DNA of 64,000 nucleotides from Vandiemenella viatica (taxonomy: Eukaryota > Arthropoda > Insecta > Orthoptera > Morabidae). The DNA lies in assembly GCA_031002005.1 (NCBI GenBank), contig CM061919.1, positions 33,321,088 to 33,385,087 on the forward strand. Direction: 5' to 3'. The position numbers and the translations under genes are program-made. Positions 42,767 through 55,906 of the stretch are shown here, one piece after another. The notes beneath the pieces are model-generated. The model had not been told where the DNA came from and made no database searches. It saw nothing but the letters and a program-made list of their open reading frames with translations. Every line of letters begins with the position of its first letter. Within the stretch, counting starts at the first letter, position 1.

Positions 42767-45014
42767 TTAATCATGTGTGCTAAGTGTGTGTTTCTCCATT
42801 AGAATTAGTATTTGGCGAGTCTGGTACACGTACAATAATTTGACTGCCCATTGGACTTGTTTCGCCCATAATGGCACTTTGTGAAACAACTTAATAATCT
42901 GGCATTTACATATAAAAAACATAATAGTAGAAATAACAAAAATACTGGCGATTGTTGACACACTTATAGAACAAATTACAGTTGTTTGGTGTGCTTTGGA
43001 GTGAATTTGAGATCTTAGGTGAATGACAATATGATTGAGTTTTACAGAATCCTGAGCATTTTGTAAATATTTATGCACTTCAGCTTTGAGAGGTAAATGA
43101 TGGGTTACATTTAAATTAAGTAATTTAGCATTGTGTTAAATTTCATGAGTAAAGTTAGGTAAAAAATATTTCGGATAAGATAGTGAAGAGTGAATTTGAT
43201 TGGTATGAGTTGCTGGTGTTGTAAAATCTGTTCCTGAAATTTGACAATTAGTTGCATTAACAAATATACTGGATCATTCTAATAACAATTTATGAATATG
43301 TGGTTTTGTTCTATCTGCTGATTTATAAGTTGCTGCAATAATATATGAAGATGGTAATCAAAATATCCAATTGGTATGCATCTTAGTGAAATATGGTTTA
43401 GTTAATTTGAATACTTCTCTCTGACATGATTTGAAAAACTGTTCGGCAAAAAACATAATAATTTCACAACTATGGACTTGCTCATCATGTAATGACATTA
43501 CTGGACAAATTGTAAGAACATTTGATTCACACATATGTAAGTCATTATGGTTAAAAGTATTGTACATTTTATGATCTCTGATGAGTAAAAGTATGTCCTG
43601 CATAAACCATCTCACATGTTTTTCTGTTTCGTTCAAAAAAAAAAGGAAATGTATGAATTGTGTAGTGTTCTGGCACTGAATCAATTGTTCCTACAGGAAT
43701 GTTAACAATTAATCTTAAGTTATTCCCCGTTAAAACTATGTTGAATTTCAATAACTGATAATAAAACTAAGGAAAAAGGAAACTGCTTTAGGCAATATAA
43801 TTGCAAGGAAAGGGAAAATGACTCATCACTCACCAAAGTTGAAGGCAGCGACGAGAGAAGAACATATATTACAAACACACAAATAAATAAACTCAATATT
43901 TCAGTAGTTAACCTTATTCATTACATAGAAAATGAGTCATGCACCTCGGGAGGCCACCCAGTCATGCAGTAACCCCCGGTGTGTGCACACCTCCCGAGGT
44001 GCATGACTCATTTTCTATGTCATGAATAAGGTTAACTACTGAAATATTGAGTTTATTTATTTGTGTGTTCGTAATATATGTTCTTCTCTCGTCGCTGCCT
44101 TAAACTTTGGTGAGTGATGAGTCATTTTCCCTTTTATTGCAATTATAATAACTGATAATAAATATATAAATTTTGTTCTGTACAAGGAACATGAATGAGT
44201 TGGAATCTAATTGATTTTCGATTAAATGCAGGTACTTCAAAAAAAGTTTAGGGCCTAAAAGAATGCCACTTAATTTACCATGTGAACCTTGAAGTAAGAC
44301 CATTCTTAACTTAATTAATTCCATTCGCATATGTGTCAATCTGACTATAATTTCCTGTAAAGTGTGAATACTGAATACTTGGTATTGAAAAATATTTTCA
44401 ATATTATGAATACTGTGTGTTAATACTGCCTGTATTTTCTCAGTTTTTGAAATGAAAGGATTAGCCAAATTCTTGATTGCTGTAGAATGAATTGAAATCA
44501 CATTTTCCAAATTTTGGATGAGAATTAATTGAGAATCAATGCTAAGTTGAAAATCCTGATCATTGGATTCTAAAGTTTGTAATCTAGCTTGAATTTGTAA
44601 TAAATCATCAGAATGTAGAACACCGAACACTGTTTCAGGGCTTTACCGCCAAGGTTAGTTCTAATTGGTTTATGTGGCAATAATTACAAAATATTGCTGA
44701 ATTCCTCTTGGAGGGCAAAATGAATCCCCTTGAGATTTGAAGAAATTGACTCTTAGAATTTAACTGTCGAAAGAATTGTTTGCCTTAAGAGTTGTATCTA
44801 AATCATTTTAAAAAAACCATTTAGTTGTATACTTTCATCTCTCAAAGCTTGTAGGTCGTAATCAAGAATGACTGACCCAATGATTAGTAATGGCTAAAAT
44901 ATCATCCTCTCGTGAAAAAAAAATACTCAATTTTCCAGATTCTGAACTTCCAATAACTGGAAAAAACAAAGATAGCAAAAATGTGTGTAACAAAATAAAT
45001 CTTATAAAAAACAT
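42767..45014 (-). pseudogene. env: env of element B (baculovirus-F-like fusion protein), broken
   Basis: The minus-strand start at 45014 opens with a hydrophobic signal peptide (MFFIRFILLHTFLLSLFF). A short surface part follows, then a Gly-rich word and the segment VFGVLHSDDLLQIQARLQTL (44570-44630). That segment has the fusion-peptide-and-heptad layout of F-type envelope proteins in gypsy errantiviruses. The C-terminal part at 42767-43078 has a membrane span (ICSISVSTIASIFVISTIMFFIC) and a basic cytoplasmic tail. A foldback insertion (43790-44155) and several stops and frameshifts break it. In intact relatives it is made from a spliced RNA and can carry the particle into cells; this copy cannot. 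Confidence 0.75.
43790..44155. mobile_element. foldback (long inverted-repeat) element in env
   Basis: Two arms of about 165 bp face each other around a short centre (about 43962-43990, GTCATGCAGTAACCCCCGG): GGAAAATGACTCATCACTCACC..ACCTCGGGAGG against CCTCCCGAGGTGC..GATGAGTCATTTTCC. They are almost perfect complements, so the RNA or single strand would fold into one long hairpin. The outer flanks TATAATTGCAA and TTGCAATTATA are themselves similar, so the duplicated target is ambiguous. It has no coding capacity. Confidence 0.8.
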
Positions 45015-45759
45015 GTTGAACTTCCCAAAAAGAAATTAAAGATAATAATCAAAATTATTCCCTTAACCCTACATTCAAACCGAAACTTAGAAAACTATAG
45101 AATTGTGTGCATTAAAAATAATAATAATAGAAGTGTGATAATTCTATAACAAACAACACAATGTCCCTTGAATATAGAACAAATGATAAACATAACCTAA
45201 GTCTTTGTAATTATTAACAAACAAAAAAAAAAAAAAAAAAAAAAAAAAAAGAAATCAAAATGCTGAATGAACTAAATAAATAATATTATCCCCGAAAAGA
45301 AAAAAAAAAAAAGAAAAACTGTTTCACTAGCACATTGATTGAGTGGTACTTATGGATGCATTAATATTTTATGGCTGCTATCTGCGTGCACAGTAGCTGA
45401 TGCTTTGTAACCGAGCACTTCCTGTGTAGGTCGAGAGATTGCCGGCTTGCCAGTTGCTCCTGCTGGAAGAAATATAACTACAGCAGTATTGTACTTGGAA
45501 TAATTCTAATGAATACCAACAGAGTTTCTAATAAGCCTGAAACCAACAACTCTGTCTGTTACATTTAAAATCAAAATAAACAATGAAAAGATTGATATCT
45601 ATAAAGACATTTCAACTTGAAGGTTCTTAGTTAATATCCAGGCCCCACTACCTCAAGACAATATTAATTTTGAAAGTTACAAAGAACATAGACACAAAAT
45701 AAGAATTTTGATTTACATTATGAAACAGAAGGAGATTACTTTCTTGGTCTGAGACTATA
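45015..45759. other. element B spacer between integrase and env
   Basis: No gene. It has an A-run of about 29 bp at 45222-45250 and another at 45301-45312. CGGTTTGAATGTAG on the minus strand (about 45067-45080) could serve as the env splice acceptor. Confidence 0.35.
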
Positions 45760-46643
45760 GTTTGCAGTTTTCTGTGGTGGAATATTAGGCTTAGAGGATG
45801 GGTTGCTTCTTAGATTATGTGAATGAGTAGTCTTCAGTTTAACAGGTGAAGCAATGAATTTAGAAGATGTAGGCTGTGTAGTGTTTGTATTGGGTGTTTC
45901 CAGATGAACTGTATGTTTAGGATCCCAAAAATATGGTCGTAACCTATTCTTGTTTACAACAATTTCTCGATCTGAAATTTGATTCGTACATTAATAGGAA
46001 CAAGAGATTGTGTCACCTGATATGGACCAGTGAAGTGTAAATTTTTTTAGAAAAGCCTTTTTTATGATAAGGTTTTGACAACATAACATTACTTCCTACT
46101 GGAATATCTTGTGGTTTGGCTTTTTTACTACACTGTTATCCTGTCTTAAGTATGCAGCTAAATTATTCTTCCTAACTTGATCCCATATTCTCTTAAGTTT
46201 GAAAGCAAGACTTCCAACTTCTGGATTGTTGATTTCTTTGGTTGTTTTAAATGAATGGAATGGTGAGACCATTTCTGAACCATACAAAACTTCAGACGGT
46301 GATTTACCCGTATTGGAATGGGTGTTTGCATTATAACTTGAAACTATATAATCCAAAATTGAGTCCCAATTATTTATGTAATAACTGAGTGTTTTTCCAA
46401 TAGTTCTGTGCACCTTTTTGACTTTTGCATTGCACTTTGGGTTCCAGCTGGTTGTCTGTAATTTTTCAATACCTAGAAGTTTATAAGTTTGAATAAATGG
46501 CTCAGATAATTTTTTTTTAGCTTGATCTGAGATGACTTTCTGAGGGACCTCAAAGTAAAGAATCCAACCCTCTACAAATGTCCGAGCTATTGTTTTGGAA
46601 GTTTGATCAGGAACAGGAATCATTATTAAATATCGATCATGGA
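45760..46643 (-). pseudogene. integrase of element B, C-terminal part
   Basis: It resumes directly left of element C. In order come IPVPDQTSKTIARTFVEGW, then VISDQAKK with the second catalytic Asp of the DDE core. Next are the VHRTIGKTLSYYI/NANTHSNTGKSPSEVLYG region, which carries the third acidic position in relatives, and a basic tail with the GPY/F-type FTGPYQV (about 46020-46040). The frame at 46096-46623 is open; the later part is shifted. Separated from the N-terminal part only by the insertion 46648-54964. Confidence 0.85.
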
Positions 46644-46647
46644 AAGT

Positions 46648-48248
46648 TGTAAAACAGCTAGCTTGCTCGGGGTTGTAGCTTACAGCAGCTTGTCTTAACT
46701 ATGAACGTGTCTGGTACCCTTAAGTGATTCTATTTATGGTCGCCAATCCCTCGTAATTACCCCAAGGGTAAAGGTATGATCTTAAAACACAACTTCAGAC
46801 TTCCTGATTAATTTCAAACTATATATTTTGCAAAAGTTCTTACATAAACTCAGTACCAGTGAAGGCCTAATAGAAAAGCATCAGACTTCTATTCGAAATA
46901 AATGATTACAGGCTAAACCATCCTCTGATAGTAAGCAACTTCCTCCTAACACCTTGATGAAAGTTAAAAGTTCATCTCGAAGGAAGATTGACCCTGCACC
47001 ATTATAACGTCACTACTAAAATTTTCTACATCTCTGTGACCGACCAACATGCCGTCCTCTCGGTTCAGTTTCTGCCAAATTACTGCCGCCTGCCTATGCT
47101 AGCGGAGGCTCCTTATATTCATATTGGGCCAGCTGACTCAGCAGACACTTGATTTGACAAGGGGAAACCTTATTTTTATTCCGATCATTCTGAAATTTTG
47201 ATATGTTATGAAGTATATTTTGAATGTCAGTTTTAGTTATGACAAGTTTTCTCCTAGGATTTGTGGATTTGGAGTTAAAGTTGTAAAACCTTTACTCTTG
47301 TCATCATTCCTAACTAATTCATTAGTCTGTGAAATGATTCTGTTATCAAAATATTCTATAAAAATTTCCTCAACTTTTGACATATAACACGTCTAGATCC
47401 CAAATGTATTTGATAGTGAAAATCAACTTTGACTATAAGTGCAAAGTCAGCTAAAAAACTTATATGTTCATTATCTCCAAATATATGAGTGCTACAGATC
47501 TGTAATATATCTCAAACTTTACTAAATTCAATTCTCTATCTGATGTTAATATTATTTCTGCATTATCTATTTCCCTTAAGGCTAATCCTTTGTTACCAAA
47601 ATGATGCTTTGTAGCAGCAATTATGTTCAAACCTTAATTTCCCTTTCACGGCTTATATACTGTCGGAATCTTTATGAAAATCACTCCATGTGTTCAGTGA
47701 AAGCTTCTCTTTAATCTAAATGTCATTTCTATGCCCTCAGATCTGCATGTCCGCAGAAATGATGAATTGCAAAGTGAGCGAAATATCCTATTTTGTCTAA
47801 AAAACATACTTTACATATAGTTATTGACTCCATCTTTTCATATGTTGCATATTATCATATGCCAAACATTTTGAGGTCTGAATCTTAGCTGTACCTTGAA
47901 AATTAAGTGAAAAAAGTTACTTGTGCAATAATTTCCATGAGCTTGTAAAATCACCAATTTCACAATATAATATAATTTTCTAAAATGCAAGTGTTAGATC
48001 TAATTTAAATTGTCACCTCATTTTACACCTCTGAAAATGAATGTGGCCAAAATGCTTCTAAAAATGTTTAAATTTCTTTATAGTATCTTCGAAGACTTGT
48101 TTAATAGCTCAAACTCTCCTTACTAACATGTTTTCTGACTCTCAAACTACTTTAAAATGCTAAAATGATCTGCTATTGGTTTTAAGTGTGTTAAGGACGC
48201 TTTAAACTGTTTTTGAAGGTTTAATGGCATAAGTAAGGTTATGTAACA
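46648..48248 (-). repeat. 3' LTR of element C
   Basis: About 1.6 kb, starting TGTAAAAC (plus strand) and ending GTTATGTAACA. The ending and the flank TGTTCCCCCAAAATTGAAC (48249 onward) correspond to GTAAGGTGCTTACA and TGCCCCCTGAAGATTGAAG in element A, which fixes the border and the polypurine tract. The middle is too different from the A LTR for a simple alignment. Confidence 0.65.
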
Positions 48249-48740
48249 TGTTCCCCCAAAATTGAACTTTTTCTGCGCAGCAGTAATGAGTTGAATTTTC
48301 TAAAAGGAAAATAATAAAAAAAAAACCTAATATTCCCTCCTTTTGGATCTATTATGGAAGTTTACTTACTTTCACTCATCAATCACTCTACAAAATTCTC
48401 TCTCTGTTTTCACTCAAACATTATAAAAATTAGAGAAATATAAAAGTGAAACATATTAAAGATTCTAACATCTGGTACCATCCCCATCAAACATTGCAAC
48501 AAAAAGTGGTACTTACTATAACATGAACATGAAAATATATTATTGTGAAGAAATGTAAAACATTACATTAATGCTTTCTTAAAAATCAAAACATGTGTGC
48601 ACATTCATATGCTTGTGTGTATGCTAAGTTGTGACAAAAATACTTAGAATTGTTGTTTAAATAGTTACAAAAATACATGATTTCTCATCCAAAGATGTAT
48701 TTACACTAAAAATGGCTGAAATCCCCAGTCCTGGAATGAT

Positions 48741-48938
48741 TCAACACAGAGGTTGGAGCAATGAATGAATATAAAACAAAACTCCTCGTGAGGGCTTGCA
48801 GAGCAAAAGTTCATTTTCTCCAGCACCTGTTGCAGCAGGTTGGTCTGGAGTAGCTCTGAACTCAATCTGTAGAAAACAAAAGGTGTATGAGTGTTGTAGC
48901 TTAATATCTGATACCTTAAAGCTAAAAAAAAGTTCCAA
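48741..48938 (-). pseudogene. element C counterpart of the small frame of A
   Basis: A 65-codon minus-strand frame with PAATGAGENE and FYIHSLLQP, matching ATPAVTGTGENG and LLYIICEPYSLLP of 9101-9577. Whether protein or DNA is conserved cannot be decided from two copies. Confidence 0.35.
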
Positions 48939-49739
48939 ATTACAAAGAAATTACTTTACATGCTAAAATAAGTTGAATAAATAATGCATTATTAGGAATC
49001 CAATTTGAAAAATAATAAACATTGAAAGATGTGACAAACACTTTACAAATCAAAATCAAAAGACATTATAGAAGATAATAAAAATAACTTTCAATGCTCA
49101 GGATTTCATATTTAGTCACTAAGAAATACAAAATACAGCATAAAGTGCTGTTAGAATTTTCTCATTATAAAATCTAAAAATTGGAAGATTATTTGAAAAT
49201 AAAATAAAATGAATATATAATAGATAAAAAATACCAATTAGAGGTATTAAATTGTCAGAGGCTTAAAAATAAGGCTTAGAAAATAATAGTATTGTAAAAA
49301 ATACATGGAAACCCAAGTTCATAACACAGGGTTATTATATGAATATTATGTTCAGTGTTTCTGGGAAATAAATGCCAAATACTATATGAAAAGTTAAAAA
49401 TTAATTAAAGAAATCCAAGAAATGGTAGAAACAAAACAAAGTTTCACCTCATCAATATACTGATGGGAAAAATGACCTTAAGAGATGAGGTAATTGTTCT
49501 ATCACAACGCAGGTTGTGTTGACCAGTATACTGGTTTTAAATTCTCTAGAATCAAAATATACTTGTGGGTAGTATAACCTCAACTAAGAAATGTTTTAGT
49601 GTATCATGTGTACTTGGACAGCCAAGCTGTGCATAGGAGAGGATCAGTGTCCCTCTTACCAAGTGTATCTTATTTTTGATATTCATGTAAATATATATAT
49701 TTTCCCTATTCATATTTTTTTTCCCTAAGAGTCAGTACC

Positions 49740-51941
49740 AGTGGCGACCGAAATGATTTGCTCAGGTAGTGACAACAACAAAATGTTTCTAGTGACGGAC
49801 CCAGGATTTCTGTTTAATGAGGGGGGTTGGTTGGATTTGGTTTGGGGTGCTCATTACTCCAGAATGCCGCCCTTATAAGAACAGAAAAAAAGAAGAAGAA
49901 GATAAAAAAAAGGTTTCCAAAATCCATGTCATTGGGGGTGACCTTGTTGCTTTTGGAGATGCGCCTAAGCCCCATAGCCCTCTCCTTCCCTGGATCCGCG
50001 GCTTACTAATCATCATTTCAGTGAAAGGTGAAAAACAACTCAGAGTAAGAATCTCGCTATATAAAGATTTGTAACGTGTGAAAGTCTCATTACCTGCAAT
50101 TAATGCCGGATTAATTAAATGATTTTGAAATTAATCAATGATAAATGTTTTAAAATTGACCAAATGGTAAACATTTAGCTATTAGCCAAAAACCGACAAG
50201 TTGATCTACAAGCAGTGTTGGATTACCCAAAAGGTAGGACTAGGCAGTAGCCTGGAGCCCCTGATTTTTGAAGGCTCCATGATAGTTCACTTTTTCCACT
50301 AAATAAAAATAATATAAAATAAAATCATCCAGAATAGAACAACCAAAATAATATGAAAAACATGGAAATTAATTTTTTGTTTCATAGTAGTGTACGATAA
50401 ATAAAAGTAATTTTCAAAATATGATAAATTGTAAAATTTGTTTGTTAATTGAATAAAAATATGATAAATTCTATTAGTCATCTACAAAACCTTTTCTTTG
50501 AACTTATAAAATACATATAATTAATTTAAAAAACAGAAGGAATCAAAATTTTTGAGAGTGCCTAGGACCCCATTCTTTCTTATCCGGCACTGCCTTCGAT
50601 GACCACGACAGCAGTGCAACACATTTCTCTTGAGAATCTTTTCCTGTTGCGTGTATTCATAAACTTATGTAATTCTCCTTCTGAGAATCTAAGAAAAAAA
50701 CAATATTGCCTGGTCGCATTGACAAAGCTTCTAGGGCAGCGTATCCAAACCTTTTTCAACCCGAGGACCAGTAAATTTTCAAAAATAATGCTGTAGGCCA
50801 CTAACTCACACAGGCCTATTTTGTTTTTCTCCTTTTTGTTTCAGCTGACTATGGACAACAATTACACAACTTCATTTTCCTCTTCTGAGTTTCCTTCCTC
50901 TGTCGCCAGTTACCTCCGCAATTTTTCCTCTGTCTTTTTTAATGTCTTCCACCTTGGGCCTAATTTTATTTTGTTGTTATTAAAATGTACCATTATAACA
51001 TAATAATTCTAAAACCACGTTTTGAATCCTATGAAAACGCAGATATAAAACTGGATGTGAACTACTAATAGCTAATTACATGTTAATCAGACCAAACCAG
51101 ATAAATAATAATGTTAATAACCAGATAAATAATAATGTTACTACAGGATAGGCGCTACACTATACCACCGGCCTACATACATAAACCAGAATAAAAGACG
51201 CTAGTGGCTAGACCGTATGCCTTTTATATTTATTTACTTCACCACTTGCGTTACCAATCTTATCAACTACCATGGTTTCTCGTAGCCACTTAAAGCCCTT
51301 AGTAAACCGTAATTTACTTAATCTCTAGATGCCACATGGAAGTGAATAGACTGTTGTAGAAACAGTGCTGTTCTACCCTCATCTTGGAAATGCCACATTT
51401 TTGCCGGGTCATTGAAATATTCAAGGCTTTTAAATGTTGGGCATACAGCCTCATACAGTACGAATATGGTATCAGAGTTTATGTTATTCTGCCTGTGGAA
51501 CTCCTGAACTATGTTCGCGGACCACCAGTAATCAGCGAACAGGCTGGAGCACTGTTCCAGTGGATATTTAGTTGAATGCTACAAAAATGGCAGCTGCTGC
51601 ACTCTGCCGGCAGTATTACTAACTTTATCGAACTGCAGCGTGTGACAGAATGAAGCTGTCTCCAATTCCCATTATCAAAGCGAACCCCCGACCTTGAATA
51701 TTTACGCGAAAACGCTAGAGCGCATGCCCGATCTGTGCCATCCAAGAATTGTCTCCACGACAGCGAAACAGTTCACTGTTGTGGCCAACAGATGGAGTTC
51801 AATACTTTCCCTAGCTGTAGAGTAGAGAATGCCACATTTATAAACATTTATTTTTCTTTCACTGCATTTATTTTTTAATTTATTTATTCATGATTAGAAG
51901 TAGTGACATGTCACAGTGGCACTACGTCTAGAGCCGCCACT
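49740..51941. mobile_element. DNA transposon patch with 10-bp target duplication
   Basis: AGTCAGTACC flanks it at 49730-49739 and 51942-51951. The ends are AGTGGCGACC and, read inward from the right, AGTGGCGGCTCTAG. It has no transposase, so it is non-autonomous. The duplication length fits a Mutator-like or related group better than the 8-bp hAT rule, but I cannot settle the class. Shorter repeats are visible inside. One at about 49793-50005 has ACGGACCCAGG and CCTGGATCCGC ends. One at about 50212-50592 has CAGTGTTGGAT and ATCCGGCACTG ends. A CAGCGTATCCAAACCTTTTTC word of hAT type lies near 50738. Confidence 0.6.
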
Positions 51942-52974
51942 AGTCAGTACCCTTTGAGCAAGTAATGAAAGGTACTCATACCTTGTGAGTTAATACATAA
52001 TGTATCCATTCTACACAATGCAATTGTCCTAATAGTTTCCTATGAGAAATTACAAATTCAATTTCTAAAGCCCCCGAAGTATGGGCTGCTTAGTCAGCAT
52101 GTTGACGTAACTAATCACACATTAGTGTACTCAATATATGCATTGAAGCACCAAGAAATGTTTCAACCGTGAATAAGACAATTTCAAAACAATATGGAAA
52201 ATTAAGTAACAAATATGTAATAGAAAAGTACAATCTTAATTCAAGTAAAACTTTTAGGTAGTGTAATGTGCACATCTGCCCAACATTACATCACTTAACA
52301 TCATTCAAATCCTAAACTGAAAGAAGCAATCGCATCGCATTAACAAAATCTGTTTCTATGGTATACTAAAACTCCATGGGATAGCGCATCCTCTCAAAGC
52401 AGCTATCGAATCAAATGGCTTCTTCATCAGTATTGCATCACTTCAGTTGCCTTTTCATATCTTAAAGTATTCATTTTATGATACAAATCTCTTAGTATCC
52501 ACTTCAATCTCCATAGTGTGTGTGTCTTAACAATGTTTCCTATATATTGTGATTCTACTGTTGCTACTCAGGCAGTCCCTGTCGATGCCGTGATATGCTC
52601 TATATATAAATATCATCCCAGTACAATGCTGGTGATGTATTAGTCATATCAAAAGAATGTGTCATACTGCTGTTCCACAGATTATGCACTTCATTAGCAA
52701 TCATAGGCTGCTGTAGGAGCAATTAACTACAATATTTAAAATATTTAATGGTATGGTGGGTAATACTGAAATGGCAACCCAATGTGTGTCGGTGAAGCAA
52801 CTATAATGGTGCCTCAGGTGCTATATAGTCTCAGCTGATGCCCTGGACCTAAAAATAAAGGTATACCCCCATTTTATTCTTATCTTCTCCTTCTCTTCAT
52901 AATCTGTATAAAGTATATAGGAAAAATATGTTATAGTTTCACTCCTATTTCAAAATTCACATTTACTGAGGTCA

Positions 52975-54878
52975 TCACACAAAAAACTTCAACCTCTTGA
53001 TATTCAAAATTAACACCAATGAGCCTACTTCTGTTGACTCCATCCTCATCTCAAGACTAGCTCGATGAATGGTTTCCCAGAGTAGATGTTCATTAAGAAA
53101 TACATAGTACTCTGTAGAAGGTTGCCTCAGCAAAGCTGTATACTTCAACATCAGTTCTAAAACTGAAATCTGTTGAGTGAGAAAAACAGGAATAATGAAC
53201 ACAACATACAAAGAAGATGAAAATAGAATCCTGGGAATAAACCAAAATTCAAAATGGAGAGAAATCATCTTATTGTCTGCCATGGGATCAAATATTCGTG
53301 GTTCAATGTGTATTGCAAAGTTGAGTCTTTTAAGTTTCACCACATTGTTTCTTTCAGCAAAAAGATCATAAATTGAAAAGTTTTTTCTTTACAGCCCTCC
53401 CAAAGTGAGAGTCATTGAAATAAATGCTTAGCTTTCTCACCTTCCTGTGCTGAAATGAAATAGTGAGGGTGTTGTCAAAGTGGAGGAATGCTGTTTCAAA
53501 ATTCGTTCCAAATTTGATATTTTTCAAAGTATTCCTCTTAATAATATGAATCATTGAAGGCAGCATCTTCAAAGTATTGAAGAAGTGTGAAGCAAAGCTG
53601 CCTGAAAAATCCCACTTCTTAAAATTCTGAAGAAACAAAACAATGTCTTCATACAGAACATTGAAAAGAATGAAATTGAAAAAAGATTTGTAAAGGCTGC
53701 ATGTTTCCCAGTTGGAAATATTGTGTAGAAGTAGATTTACATTAATTTTTTGAGGGAACATTTTTTCTTTCAATTGGTGTTGTAGCCTTTCAACGTAAGT
53801 TGGGTTCCTATGTTTGATTTAAAAAAAAATGTATTCAGGGTTGATTCCCAAATGCACACTCCCATGACTTTATCATCAACTGATGGTTTTTCAGCTCAAG
53901 TAATAGTTTCATGACTGGTTTCAGTTACTTCAAGATTATTTATAAAAGACATATGAAAATCAATTAAGTCTTCTGTAGGAACTGTAGGCAAAGGAAAAAA
54001 ATCTTGCTCACACCAAAAATGTAATCAATCATATCTAAAGGAGTAGGCCCTGAAAAATCAGTTACTGTGGCTTCAGCGGAATCATATGTTTCAATATCAA
54101 CAAGATCTGAAACAATATAACGTTCTGCAATAGGTTTGGCAATTATCTGAGAATGAACAGATTCTGTGGGGGAAGGAATTTCAATTTCTGAAAGAACAGC
54201 TGATTTAGATGATGTATTAGAAATGTAATCATCATTTCCAAGCATTAAAATAGGAATGTAATTATTAGGCCATTCATCTAGCAATTCCCGAGTGTGAACG
54301 CCATGTTTTCATAAGCATCCCACCATTTGTTGGTAATTGTGAAAATTTGCCTGTATCTTGTCCAAATTAGTATCTAAATTATCAAGTTTGCTATTAAGTT
54401 TACTATTCAGATCATCAAGTTTAGCTTCCTGGAATGCAAACTTGTTGAGGAGGAGATTTATTAGAGCATTGGTGTCTGCAAAAGCAGCAATGGAAGATGT
54501 GTGTGTAGTCTGTGCTACTTGTGTGATGACTGAATGTACCAAGATATCCTCATCACTATGTGATAACACTAAGCCCCTAACCTCACTACCTGAATCAGAA
54601 GAAATATCAGAATTTCTTGTTCCAGTAATTGAAATATTTGTAGCAGTTTTGTTGTCCAGTAATGTAAGTATAGAGGGATCATGAATAGTGTACCCCCTGG
54701 TAGTGGCAACATCTGTAGCTGAAGGCATTGTGTTCAACTGAGTGTCTGTTGATTGAGGTTCACTTAGTAATTCTGTATTTTGTCTGGTAAGTGGTGCAAC
54801 TGCAGTCAAAGGTTCAGGAAATTGTAGTTGGTCTAAAGTGGAAGGTGTAATAGTTGTTACAAATGAATGATCGATCAA
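52975..54878 (-). pseudogene. element C copy of the unknown A protein
   Basis: Pieces in order on the minus strand: 54309-54878 (starts inside the Ser/Thr-rich part; FPEPLTAVAPL; coiled-coil word LDNLDTNLDKIQANF), 53964-54284 in the same frame after a stop, 53366-53773 (EKMFPQKINVN, SNWETCSLYKSFFNFILF, ISFQHRKVRKLSIYF), and 52975-53343 (membrane segment, LTQQISVLELML, NEHLLWETIHRA). It supports that the three frames of element A were one gene. The N-terminal third is deleted. Confidence 0.7.
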
Positions 54879-54968
54879 AAGTGTAGCATTATTAATTTCA
54901 GTATCGCCGAGTGGAAGAGTGCCTTGACCTGTTGACTGGTCAGGTTGAGTAAGGTTATGTGATAAAGT

Positions 54969-55174
54969 CCATAAATATTACCTCCTTCTGTACGACTGAA
55001 AGGGCCCGTCAAATCGAGGTGAATTATCTGAAAAGGTCTTACTGTTTCCGGTAAAGGCTGTAATTTTGTTTCTTGCATTTCCCGTTACTTGTCGTTCGTT
55101 GTATGATATACAACTATGTACGAAATCACGTATGGATTTTTGTCTACCTGGCTACCAATACTTTTTTGCAATTT
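54969..55174 (-). pseudogene. integrase of element B, N-terminal part
   Basis: IIHLDLTGPFSRTEGGNIYG, around 55000-55040, carries the first catalytic Asp (HLD). Upstream the zinc-binding region HSHLLSGHSGSKTT is kept but its CxxC is worn. The gene breaks at 54969, where element C begins, and resumes at 46643; one base seems lost at the junction. Confidence 0.8.
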
Positions 55175-55903
55175 TTAATTAGTTGTTTTCGATCCACTAT
55201 GACCACTAAGTAGGTGAGAATGATACAGTTTTAGAACTCTGTCCCTTAGTTTTGTTCGTCTGTGTAAAATATCGTGATGAACAACAAACCATTTGTTTTT
55301 ACACCACTTTTTACACTCTGTACCCTTTGATTGGTCGATAGGTAAATCAGCAAGTTGTGGAATTTCTTTACTCTCAATTACTATAACCATTTTACTTAAT
55401 GCATCTGCATTTCCTAATAATTTACCAGGTCTATGTTCTATTTCATAATCACAAGCAGATAATTTTAATGCCCATCTAGTAAGGCAACTGTTTGGATCTC
55501 TGAGGTTCAGTAGATTACGAAGACTGGAATGGTCCATGACAATTTTTAATTTTTTGCCCAAATTATAGCATCTGAACTGAGTAACTCCAAAAATCACAGA
55601 AGGAAGTTCCTATTATGTGGTAGTATACTTTGATTCTGCTTTATTTAATTGTCTAGCAGTGAAAGTGACAGGTTTTTCAATTCCATTTACTTTCTGGCCT
55701 AAAATGCAACATAGATCTACCTGTGAAGCATCCGCAGTTAAAATAAAATCTGCTGAAAAATTTGGAAAAGCTGAAGTCGGTGAAGTCGTAAGAGCTTCTT
55801 TTAATGTATTCATAGCTTTATTACATTCAGGCGTCCAAACAAATATTACTCCTTTCTTTAGCAGGTGGGTGAGAGGTCTAAGTTTTTTGGCGTAATTTAA
55901 AAC
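55175..55903 (-). pseudogene. RNase H of element B
   Basis: ILTADASQVDLCCILGQK (about 55740) gives the first catalytic Asp, followed by ARQLNKAESKY and, after a shift, LKIVMDHSSLRNLLNLRD. Then comes the linker HRPGKLLGNADALSKM, the usual gypsy order leading into integrase. It begins just right of the tandem-repeat insertion. Confidence 0.8.
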
Positions 55904-55906
55904 AAA

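Larger units (their letters stand above)
46648..54964 (-). mobile_element. element C: pol-less LTR element related to A, inside integrase
   Basis: The 4-bp duplication AAGT (46644-46647 and 54965-54968) brackets it, exactly at the gap in the integrase gene of element B. It has a complete 3' LTR (46648-48248), the small conserved frame (48741-48938), the unknown protein in pieces (52975-54878), and no pol. At the right end only about 20 bp of the 5' LTR remain (GAGTAAGGTTATGTGATA against AAGTAAGGTTATGTAACA in the left LTR), so a deletion took the 5' LTR, leader and gene start. A 2.2-kb DNA-transposon patch (49740-51941) enlarges it. It is clearly older and more decayed than A. Confidence 0.8.

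Noticed and set aside
54898..54964. Full 5' LTR of element C
   Set aside because: Only about 20 bp next to 54964 match the left LTR end; the rest of the LTR is not there.
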